Shown: piece after piece, positions 50,470 to 60,476 of the stretch
Layout of the letters: each line of letters starts with the position of its first letter
Numbering within the stretch: the first letter of the stretch is position 1
Assembly (NCBI GenBank): GCA_942486035.1
Contig: CALNXK010000122.1
Location: 1,581,501 to 1,645,500 of the forward strand
DNA: 64,000 nucleotides
Direction of reading: 5' to 3'
Source: Porites lobata
Taxonomy: Eukaryota > Cnidaria > Anthozoa > Scleractinia > Poritidae
Position numbers and translations under genes: made by a program
Notes under the pieces: model-generated
What the model saw: only the letters and a program-made list of their open reading frames with translations
Database searches by the model: none
What the model was told of the DNA's origin: nothing

Positions 50470-51164
50470 TCATAACTTACTAGGAGCTGGAGAAGGTTTT
50501 TCTTCTTCTCTTGGGCAGCCAGGAAGTTCTGGTTTCTTCTGTCCACACCACCACCATCGCTTGAATCTTCTGACAGAACGTTTTATTGCACGTTGATGAC
50601 GTTGTTTGAAAATCACGTCTGATAGCCTGCAAAATCACACTGAACTGAAGCTTCTCTAAAATTGATAGTCCCGTGTTTTTTATCTTGAAGAAAACTGAGG
50701 AGCTAATATTTTTACTTTGGACTTTTGTTTCGTGTGTCATCCTTCCTTTCTCCGAGGAGAAACTTGAACAAAGACCTCCATTAATTGATCCTAATGTTTA
50801 TGCCTTGACGAATTTATCGTCATTGTTGTTGTTGCTTTTTAATCCTTCTAACAAGTTTTACTCTAGAAATACGTGTCTCGCGATCCTTATGTTGCAGAAA
50901 ACTTCAGTCGACGTTTATCGAGTGTTCGGGCCTGATAAGGTGATATAATACAAAAATTCGTTGTTTTTTTAAATTTCTTTATATCAAGTCGAAAAATTAC
51001 TCTTGTTGTACAAGGAATCTATGGATCCCCTTTTACCTCAGTCTTCTATTAGCTGTGTTTTCTTCTATCTCCTCAAGCATTGCTCCTTCCTGGTTCCCCG
51101 TAGTCGTTCTACACATCATAATCAAAACAGCGACGAATGTAGCGATTATTACGTTCTGCTTCAT
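50470..51164 (-). CDS. Secreted basic Trp-rich prepropeptide, copy B
   Basis: Exons 51164-51037 and 50626-50470 (junction phase 2, exon 1 the same 128 bases as copy A) give 94 residues. The signal peptide MKQNVIIATFVAVLIMM is followed by an acid-rich pro-region and the dibasic IKR at 57-59. The predicted mature peptide (60-94) has SVRRFKRWWWCGQ, Cys70 and Cys80 enclosing KKPELPG, then a tail unlike copy A: three glutamates followed by a Pro/Ser-rich end. Net charge is therefore lower, about +5. A longer open frame upstream of the ATG exists, but the paralogues and the TATA position favour this start. Function as for copy A, by inference only. Confidence 0.85.
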
Positions 51165-51240
51165 TTTACTGGAGTATTGCTGCGACCTCTGTTTAACCTC
51201 GACACAAAGTTGTTCTGGAAGTTCCAAGTCTTCTTCGTCT

Positions 51241-51300
51241 TTATTTATATTTTTATAAATGTGCTGACGTAGAAGATGCGGTAAACCTTAAGTCACGTGA
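51241..51300 (-). promoter_or_regulatory. Promoter of peptide gene B
   Basis: TATAAATAA at 51249-51241 (minus strand), followed by AGACGA, lies about 80 bases before the ATG. CTACGTCA is at 51272-51265 and TCACGTGAC at 51300-51292. The layout matches copies A and C. Confidence 0.6.
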
Positions 51301-51309
51301 TCAATTACA

Positions 51310-53260
51310 CGAGTCGTCTTTGCAGGAAACCGCCAGAGTAGCGTGGACATATCAGAGCAAGAAAAAATATTACCAGTATAAGTGTTTCCGCATTACTATA
51401 TAGCGAAAATCATTTGTTAATATAAATGATGACATTAGCCTCTCAGTGAAGATTGAATGTCACTTTATAAAGTTAAGAGCGTTGCTCTTTAACTCTTAAA
51501 ACATTCCCATTTCACCTCCAGTGAAAGGATGTACGCGGGTGCAGGAAGAAATTATTCCGATACTGCCTTCATTAACCTTAACCCGAAGGGAAGTAATCCT
51601 CTGAAAATGAACGACGATTCAATGCTATTTCGTCTATTATAAAGCAAATATCTGCCGGCGAATGGAATTTTTCTGTCTTTCTTTCGGTCTATTCTTGTGT
51701 TGTTTAACGTTATGCAATCAGGTATGCGGGCACGTGACAGGTCGGCAAGAGCTAAAGGGAAGCACATTTCAATAAATTGAACCACCTTGTCTCTCGTAAT
51801 CTCGTATGTAACCTTGGTACCACGCGATCATGAGTGGGTTGTTCATTTACAATTGCACAGGCCGTGGTGCGAACATCTTATCTTTTTTCCCACCTCCTCT
51901 TCTGACTTGTTCCTTGATTGTTCCTTGCTTAGTTGTCTTAGTTATTACCAAGGACTTTTTTCTACTCTCACTTTTAATTGGCTTAGTATTTTAGGTATAA
52001 GTATAGCATTAAAGAGAATTAATTCTTTATGTAATAAACAGGCTTTGAGCCATTAAGCCAATTTTAATATACTCCAAATCACTTTTGTGTTTGTGTTTAT
52101 TATTGCTTAAAAAACAAGCGTGGGAGCAGCCCCACAGCAACATTTTAATGTAATTACGACCAGGGGAAACCTGAGATAATCAGTGGCCTGAATCCAACCC
52201 TTTGAACTGATTAGTTGATGTGTCGTTTGATTGGTTTGGTTTTTCGGACTGTTACGTCCGTCAAGTGTGGAATTTAAACGAAATGTTATCATCACATAGC
52301 TTTTGAATAAACTGTACTTCGTCCAGAGGGAACAAACAAACCACTTCTTTGCATCTTTTGCAATAGATGAGGGACAATTGATATTAACTAAACCTTGACT
52401 TAGAAGTAAATCATTCAAATCTGCTCATTGCGTCTCGTTTTTTTTCTTTCTGTCACCCGTATGCTAAATTCTGAACTGTGGCTTTGATCAAATACCTCTA
52501 AATTTTCCCGTCTATAACTTATACGAACAGGAGCCTGATACAAAAACATATTAAGGAAAAAATTAGCATCCATTGCTCACAAGTAGACCATATAATTTTA
52601 CACGTCAAGTGTATGTAATAGCTACAACAAAAAAGGTAGCAATTCTCCGCCGTTTCGTCGATTTTCGTGATTTAAAATGTCAGGAGCCTGAAAATGTCCT
52701 ATCACGTGATATGTCACGTGCCCCCTATAAAACCAAAAAAAAAGGCAAAAATACACGCACGTAGAAAAAAAAACGAGAAAAATGAAACAATTACATAGAC
52801 TGTAGGTTGATTTATGAAAAAAAAGGGAAAGAGCCTTAAAAACGTTTATCCAAGTCTACAGTACTAAGATATAGAAAGAAGATTAGGTTTGTCCATCGTA
52901 GTCGCTTTGCCTTCAAAGTTTCCTTGGCGGTTGCACAACAGTTTCTAGAAGCATTTACTTGATGTGCTATCTTCAGACGTTACACTTTAGCTCAGAGGTG
53001 GTGGCTGCACTCAGTGTTTGCACACAGAGAAATAAGTCTGCATGACTGCAGGCTGGAAAACTCATCCAAAGATTACAAAAATACCGCCGATTGATTCCAA
53101 ACTAGCCCTGGTCGCCGATAGCATGATTGAAAAAGGGTATTCGTTTATATAGGAGATTAAGCGCATGAAATCATGTGTTCTCATTGTCACTTTGTACGTC
53201 GCTCTATTTTCTATGGTTTGCTTGATAACATTGAATCCTTCGAGAAAAAGTTTTGTTATT
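51310..53260. other. Interval between peptide genes B and C
   Basis: No exon with splice support. It contains paired CACGTG-type words near 52707-52720 and AT-rich unique sequence. Confidence 0.35.
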
Positions 53261-54988
53261 GTTGAATAGGAAATGGTGTGAGAAACGTAGAATGGGTCTA
53301 AAAATACTTGACCTCATATCCGGAATTATCAGTTAAGAACATAATGTTCAGATGGTTCCAGCTAACAGTAAACACAAAACATGCTGTGTTTAATACTTCG
53401 GTTTCCTTGCGTGTTCAATGCCACCCACGAAAAATCTCCGATTCTTTCCCAAACAGATAGTCAGTTTTTAATGATAACGGAGATTGGAGTTAAGAGCGGA
53501 AAATATAACAAGTTTTTTTTAAAAGGGCAAGCAACCAATTTCGTTTGCGAAACGTCCTGAAAAGCTGCATGTCATCAATATCCTGTAAATCTCTTTATCG
53601 CTCGGGATTGCGGTCTGCCTGGTATAATTGGATATTTGATTAAAATCAAACTTCTTCCAGGAAATTTAAAATAACACTTTTATTTTATCGCATTTCGATT
53701 AAATAGCTAGTTACAAGAATACAACTCTATGAAATAAATATTCATGATTCATGCTGCTTTATGGGGAAGTTTTTATATCGAGGTAAGATAAAAATTTTAT
53801 TGTAGGTCGATGTAAATTAATGAAATATGATGAATAGTTTTCTCTCCACGAGCTGATGCTAATACAAATTTCATCAGCTAATTTCGTCGTGTGATATGTT
53901 GCGTGCAGATTATCCTCACCCAGGCAGTCTCCTGTCTATAAAAAAATAATTATTATTGTTAATTGGATATGACTTCACTGTTTGTGGTTCCTAAATAAAC
54001 AAACTAGTGGTGGAAGGCGGTTTTCATACGCCGCCCGAGTTCCGCCGACAAATTGCTTCTGGTAACTTCCCCTCTGTCTATTACATCTATAACCCCCGTT
54101 GCATTCTTCCACCGACCAAAAAAAAACTTGGAAACTCAAATGGCCTTCAACATCTTGTCGTTCATAACATTGAAATATATTAATCAAACTAGTCATTTCC
54201 TACAATTGCCCAAAACTTTTGCTGGCACCGGCTCACACATTACACTGGAATTTTTGGTCAGCGGTCACAATGCACCTGCATCAAAAAAAAGCTTGCTAGT
54301 TTATTATGATTATTATTATTACAAAATCTCTGGAGACTTGTCGTCTGTTCGTTAGTTCTTCAGGATCGTTACGCTCTCTACTCGATACATATTGAAAGTG
54401 AAATGCACGGAAGATGAATGCCCTCTTCCCCTTTTAAGCCTAAAGATGTTTGAGCTCTCACGCCCCCGTCCTTCTAACACGTACGTATCGCAAAGTTGAG
54501 ATTCTGAAGACAATGAGGAAGCTGTCTCGTGGGGGAAGCATCTGTTTTCTGTCCGTTCAAATTCTCAACATAAACACCATTCTCGCTGACTCAAGTCTTT
54601 TGTTGGCTTAGAACAAGTTCAGGTTTGGTACCCGCCTTTGAAGAATACAGTCTATTTACTGCTGCCAGAACTCACGACTAAGAACCTTCCGTTAAAAGGC
54701 TCACTGTACAAACTGAGCATTAAGCTTAAGTCAAGGCTCTAGCAAATTCAAGATTTTTCGAATTCCACCTGCGCTTTTGCTTATTATTTTTTGGGATTAA
54801 TAATATGAAATACATCAGAAAACATAAGTCGGCTTTTACGGATTACTCAAAAGATGATTTGATCTGGCGTCTTTAGTTTCCTTTGATCCACGCAAAGTAA
54901 GAGACGCATGCGCACAGGCTAAGACTACTCTTGAGTCAGCCATGTTTTTTTTTCTGTTTTAGCTCAGTTAAAACCGTTGTTTAGAGTT

Positions 54989-55775
54989 TTATCTCGACAT
55001 ACTCTGTTGTCTTTTTCGGCCTCGGGAATGTTTTTTGTTGCTTCTAGGGCAGCCAGGTAGCGCTGGGTATATCTGCCCACACCACCACCATCGTTTGAAT
55101 CTTCCAACAGAGCGTTTCCTGACACGTTGAAGAGGTCGATTTAACATTACATCCGATAAACTGCAAAACACAAACATTGAAAACTTTACTCAAACTGCAT
55201 CTTCAAGTTTTGGCAGCTTAAGAAAAAAGCTAGCATCTTTTTCTATGGTATATGTCGCTATCAATCGGTCTTATCCATCTGATCTGAATTGTCATCAGCC
55301 AATACTTCACCTTTTACATCGTTCAGAATATTTTTACCAAAAAAATTAATTTGCCAACATCGACCGTCTGATTAATTGCTCAAGTGATCGTCCAGTTGTG
55401 TTTTGCTCACAAGAGTCGCTTAACTTAACCCGGATTTACCTCAGAGTAGATGGAGTTGGGCCGGCATGGTCAATCGACGTTATTATTGAATTTCCGTTTT
55501 TACTATGACTTTCAGCAAACTTAAACCAACATTTTTTTCTGGGCGTTCAGCTGAAGAATTGTTTTAGGCCTCGTTGGTGGAAGTTTTTCTTACCGTTATA
55601 GATTTTCACGTAACTGCGCAATGACTAAAAACATCGCATTTTACCTCAGCAGCTTTCCATCAGCTTGGTTTTCTTGTATCTGCCCTGCCAACGCTTCTGT
55701 GTTCAGACCCGTCGTAAGTTCACTCACCAGAATCAAAACAGCGACTAAGGCAGCAAATATCAGCATCTGTTTCAT
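54989..55775 (-). CDS. Secreted basic Trp-rich prepropeptide, copy C
   Basis: Exons 55775-55645 and 55160-54989 (junction phase 2) give 100 residues. The signal peptide is MKQMLIFAALVAVLILV; the pro-region ends at VRKR (57-60). The predicted mature peptide (61-100) has SVGRFKRWWWCGQ, Cys71 and Cys81 around IYPALPG, then the longest and most basic tail of the three (SNKKHSRGRKRQQ). It has eleven Arg/Lys and no acidic residue. One codon longer than A and B in exon 1. Core residues are invariant while the loop and tail vary, a pattern seen in defence peptide families. Confidence 0.85.
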
Positions 55776-55857
55776 TTTGTTGAGCTAGCGCTCGATTTCG
55801 ACAGTTTCAGCTCTTTTTGGGTCGAAGGGGTTATGGCAATACGGAAATCTGCTTTGT

Positions 55858-55915
55858 CTATTTATTCGTAGCACTTTGAGGTCAGTTACGTAAAGGAATA
55901 CCAAAGGTCACGTGA
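55858..55915 (-). promoter_or_regulatory. Promoter of peptide gene C
   Basis: AATAAATAG (55866-55858) replaces the TATAAATA of copies A and B at the same distance from the ATG and precedes ACAAAGCAGATTTC, close to the copy A sequence. TTTACGTAA (about 55886-55894) and TCACGTGAC (55907-55915) lie upstream. Confidence 0.5.
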
Positions 55916-55919
55916 GCAG

Positions 55920-57900
55920 CCAATCCAATCTCATTTGTTGATAACTGGAAAGATATAAAATATAAAGAACATAGTGAATATTATAAGTATCGAATACGCT
56001 TTTGCAGTGCTGCATTATACCTTTAAGCAGCTTTTTATGAAGAAACCAACCCTAGACGAGTCCTCCGACAATCCATTGAGATTCTATACGTCGTGGTTGA
56101 GAATTGCTCGAAAACTTTGGAACCTTTCACCACACCACGCCTAGAAATGGATATTCGATCAGATGAAAAGATCAAAGTTTGAAAAAATTACCCGCCCTCT
56201 TTTGCGTTAAAGGAATTCCGTCTGTAGCTCAATACAACTGACATAACAAAAGATTTTTATCATTAAATAAAGAAAGTGACATACTTCGAAGATTTTTGTT
56301 GCATGATGAAGTACAATTGCCTATTAGAAATAGCTTAAGTTAAACGTGTTCTCGGCTGGTCTTTCAATAAGTCCAATTACTTGCGGTAACCAAAATAGAC
56401 GTTGTTTAATTATAGTCTTCTATTTAAGTGTTCCCGACTTTTCTTTCGTCTAAGATGGAACTCTTGGCGAACAATCCTTGAATTCCACAGATAAAGACTT
56501 GTTTGGCGTGGACGCTAACTGCACTAGCAAGCTAGAGGAACCACGACGACGTCGAGGGAATCGAGAAAATTTTAGTAAAAAAGTGGCGGTTTGATATTCT
56601 ACGTGAAAACTCTGAACGTGAAGCAGATTTTTTGGCAGAGATTTCTCTGCCGTACGGCGCGCGATTAATGTTGCCAAACATGATTGGCATGGCAATGCGA
56701 TCGTCGCTCTAATATCTAAGTTAAGATCGTCGTTTCATCGGCAGTAATTGTCGTCAGAAAATACCCGTAGCAGGGAATCTGAAAAAACCTCGGTAGTCAC
56801 AGAAACGTTCTGTTCTGTTTTTCATATTTAGCTTGCCTGTCGGCGGCAGCCTCGAGCACCTCGCTTCCCCTATTACTTTAATTTCTTTCTTTCCGCAAAA
56901 AAAAAAAAACTAAAACATTAAAGAAAGAAACACTGCTTTCCTTAAAAATTTAAAAGAATTTGCCTAATGCTAAAATTTCGGTCTTTTTTCACAAGTCAAG
57001 TGAGATGTAAGTAAACAGGATGGGATCCAAGCCATAACTAACTTAGATGAGTTTTTAAAACAGGACTTAGGTCAAGAGAAACAAATGAGGGGAGTAAAAA
57101 GGCAAAGAAAACAAAACGTGCTGGGGAAGTACATATAAGTCAACAGAAGATGACCTTATTGATAATTTACTTTATCCTTCTTCTTCCCGCTTAAAAATCA
57201 GCACATCATCCGGCTTGTTTATCCACATATTATTACTGATATAACAGCTTGCTTTGTTTAAAGGCAAAGTGAAACAACATATACCAATGTTCGCAAAATG
57301 CACTACAGATTAATTAAAGGCATGTTACGTTTCTAAGAAAGACTTCACGGTTTTCTCCCTCGATAAATTTTACTTCAGACTAAATCTTGTAGATCTCATT
57401 ATAAAGAAAAGTCTTGAGGAGTTTAGAAAAAACTTTTGTGACTTCAAACTGATCATTGCCTCAAACTTGTAACTTTTCTGGACTGAGAAGAAATGTGGAC
57501 GACTTGGCACACTTTATTAGGTTCAGCAGCGTGCGAAATGTAAAAAATTGAGGTGTCTTGGCGGCGCACTGCTTGTCAGAAATTTGATCACTGCTCTAGA
57601 GCTGTCAAAACCTTGCCGCAAAGACCTTTCGATAGTGTATATATTCGTTTTGATTTAAGCATTTCGTTAGAATGATGTGGCCCCCGTAGGAAGTCGAGTA
57701 TGGACCTGACTATTGATGACAACTGAGATTTCTTTAAGCCGAGCCCTAACTAAACAGTCAGCACCCGTGGGACACGCGGGGCAGGGCGGGAACGCCGTAG
57801 CCTGTGAACGCAGCCGTATTTCCAGTTGTCGCGTCTCTCCACCCCTACCCGATCTTTTCTTGGCGTGTGAAACAAAATAAGTACGAAAAAGGCGTCTGCT
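55920..57900. other. 5' flank of copy C and gene-poor interval
   Basis: The first 250 bases are homologous to the copy A flank (43650-43900). Beyond that no exon is supported. Around 57798 a lone TAGCCTGTGAACGCAG terminus resembles the TAGCCT transposon family but has no clear partner. Confidence 0.4.
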
Positions 57901-57911
57901 CGCTAGGAACG

Positions 57912-58018
57912 TAGCCTGTTCCGGCACCGACCTTCTATTTTCTCTTCAAGGTCCGTCGAGCGCGGGTGATATGAAAGGAAGGAAAAGAAAAATAAAACAA
58001 CGTCTGTGTACAGGCTAC
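57912..58018. mobile_element. hAT-type MITE (TAGCCT family)
   Basis: A 107-bp element starts TAGCCTGTTCCGG and ends GTGTACAGGCTAC, flanked by the perfect 8-bp direct repeat TAGGAACG (57904-57911 and 58019-58026). Same terminal TAGCC...GGCTAC layout as 2919-3118 and 12993-13100. Confidence 0.8.
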
Positions 58019-58288
58019 TAGGAACGCCCTGGCGCTAATTAGATGTACTCGCGTGTGTTTCTTTGTTTATTTGTTTACTTCCTTAGAATGTGTAGCTGAC
58101 GGAAGGTCGGAAGCATAGCACTTCTTAGCATGTCACTTCCTATATTATTTTTTCGGTTTTTGCGTCGGACCTCTGGCAGATTCCAAGTGAAACCCAACCC
58201 TCCTATCATATACTTGTATTGGGCTAAATTAGAGAGAGTTTCGCAGCTTTTATCTGATACTGACCATGGCAAAAAAATATTCCTTGTA

Positions 58289-58669
58289 CAGTCAAATCCC
58301 GCTTTACGGACACGCCCTTAACCCTTTAAGTCCCAAGAGTGTCCAACATCAATTTTCGCCTAACTAAATCAGCAGATCATCAAGGGTAAAGGTTATTAGA
58401 ATTACTAAATTGATTACCAAGGGAATAATGCTTTGGTCTTAAACCAAATTCTCTCAAATATTCTTAAAAGAAATGTATGGAGGTCAGTGTGGAGAATTTG
58501 TATTTGGATTTTGGGGCTTAAAGGGTTAATACGGACACCTCATTAATTATAACGGACAGTTTGCTTTTTCCCCAGGGAAAGAAGCCCTTTCATTTTCTCT
58601 AAATTCAACCCCGTTAATAAGGACACTTTCTATAGCCCACTCGGTGTCTATATTAACCGAGTTTGACTG
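58289..58669. mobile_element. TA-flanked MITE (CAGTCAAA ends)
   Basis: The left end CAGTCAAATCCCGCTTTACGG and the right end TTAACCGAGTTTGACTG are imperfect inverted repeats with TA directly outside both. The inside repeats ACGGACA and TAAGGACAC words. No coding capacity. Confidence 0.75.
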
Positions 58670-58762
58670 TACTTGCCTGTTTTGTTTTAAGGCTCAAAGA
58701 CTGATTAAGAAAAACAGTCGACTTTTCCGAAACACCAAAATTTTCTCCTTCAAAGCCTCATA

Positions 58763-59241
58763 CAGTCAACTGTCTCTTAAGTAACGGACACCATTATAAG
58801 ACGCCGAAACCTCTCGAAGACGGACAACGGACACTTTTGAAACCGTCAGCGGACACTTGAGAAGTGCGTAATGCAGTGAAAAATACCTCAAAACAGAAAT
58901 GAAGGTGGTCTACATGAAAGTAAATTGCAAAATTCTTAAGATTTTGTAGTCTTTCTCCAGTTTGCAACGTGTTTCCTGTCGCGCTTGTAGACCACAAAGG
59001 CGTGAACGTTTGTTTGTATACAATGATGAAGAAAATGATTCCACTTTTCGGTTACATTGTTCACGTTTTAGCTGTTTTGCGCAAAATAAATAGACGTGTA
59101 TTCATTGCGAATGGGTTCAGCTTAAGTTTTTACTGGTGCCACGTTACCTTTTTAAAATAAATAAACCGGACACCTCTGTAATATAAGACGGACAGTTGGG
59201 GCCGATCTCGAATTGAGTCCATCTTAGAGACAGTTAACTGA
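58763..59241. mobile_element. TA-type MITE (CAGTCAACTGTCTCT ends)
   Basis: The left end CAGTCAACTGTCTCTTAAG and the complement of the right end, CAGTTAACTGTCTCTAAG, are inverted repeats. GGACACC and AAGACGGACA words recur inside. A TA precedes the left end only. Confidence 0.65.
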
Positions 59242-59249
59242 AGTTCAAA

Positions 59250-60400
59250 CCTCTCCTCGTAAGCGAACGCGATCATCTCTTGTGGTGGCGGTTTTGTATT
59301 CTTTTTTGATCTTGTGTAAACGACCCGGCACTGGCCAGCATAACAGGCGCTTTTTATTAGCAAGCAAGGCGAACGCGGCATTTTGAGCGAAGCGCGAGAC
59401 GAGGGGATGAGAAACATAAAGCTTTCTTTTTCTCCTCCCCTCGACTCGCGCTTCGCACTGGTTTCGAGCTTCCTTTGAGCTTCGCGCAAAATGTCGCGTT
59501 CGCCTCGCTTGGCTCATAAAGCGCCTGTAATGCAAGCTAACCCGGCACCAGAGTGTGCGAGTAACTTCCTTTCGTGACGACATGGCACTGTTTGAATTGT
59601 ACGTTTTCCGCGCATGAGTAGGTGTGTGACCCGGCCGGAAGACACCCCATGTGGTTCCATTCAGTTCAGTGGTAAGCGACTACTTCCTTCAGTATTATAA
59701 TGAGACCACTTTTTCACAGCACTTTGGGTGGTCCATTACAAAAGTTTGACCATCTGAATGTTCATTATACCAACGGTTATTAAAGTGCAAAGGTTGTGAA
59801 GACTTTCTCACTTCCTTGTTATATACGGTTTTTGTTAGCTTTCTTAGACTTTAAACGATGCAAAACGATCAAAGGCATTCTTATCATTTGAACTGACCAT
59901 AGGAAACGCCCCATTAACTGATTTATTCAGTCAAAATTTTTGGAACAAAAAACAAAAGATAAAGGACATTCGGGGAGCTTCCTACATAAACTGCAATTTT
60001 ATCACCATTGCCTTCTATTCATTTTTTGCCGGCTTCTCAGAAATAAAGAATGATAACACAGTACTTATACCATCTGAATACATCATCAGTGCGCTTACGT
60101 TTATTTCCGCCGGCATATCCGTTTATCCGGTTCTTACAAATTGTGTATTATGGTATGCAGTGTTTCTGCAATAAATATCTGCCGAACATTTTTTTTTTCT
60201 ATCACTGATAAAAGAGACACTTGCATTCTATTTTATCAGAGGTGATTTTTCATTTAAAAAAATTCAAAACAGAATTGAAAAGTTTCAGAGCTCACGACGA
60301 AATATTCACTAAACAATAAGGAATAACACACATCGCATCGCATAGCTCGCGAATAAGCCTGGGGATGAGGCTACGCCCGCGTTTCATGACCAGCGGGTTT
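59250..60400. other. Interval upstream of RECQL
   Basis: An imperfect inverted pair around 59330-59530 (GCGCTTTTTATTAGCAAG facing CTTGGCTCATAAAGCGC, with GCGCGAGACGAGGGGATGAG inside) suggests another foldback element. Otherwise no feature is supported; the last few hundred bases probably hold the RECQL promoter. Confidence 0.4.
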
Positions 60401-60409
60401 AGAATCAAT

Positions 60410-60436
60410 ATGGCGGAAGATGTAGCACAACTTTGA
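60410..60436 (+). promoter_or_regulatory. Upstream ORF and YY1-like motif before RECQL
   Basis: ATGGCGGAAGATG matches the AANATGGCGG core that YY1 binds near start sites of housekeeping genes. Read as codons it is an eight-codon upstream ORF ending in TGA, 40 bases before the main ATG. Confidence 0.4.
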
Positions 60437-60476
60437 GACTTCAGATCGTAAATTCCTTTTTGTTTGTTTATCTACC

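Noticed and set aside
51033..51227. Longer open frame upstream of peptide copy B start
   Set aside because: The extra 21 codons precede a good signal peptide and have no counterpart in copies A and C; the TATA position also favours the downstream ATG.
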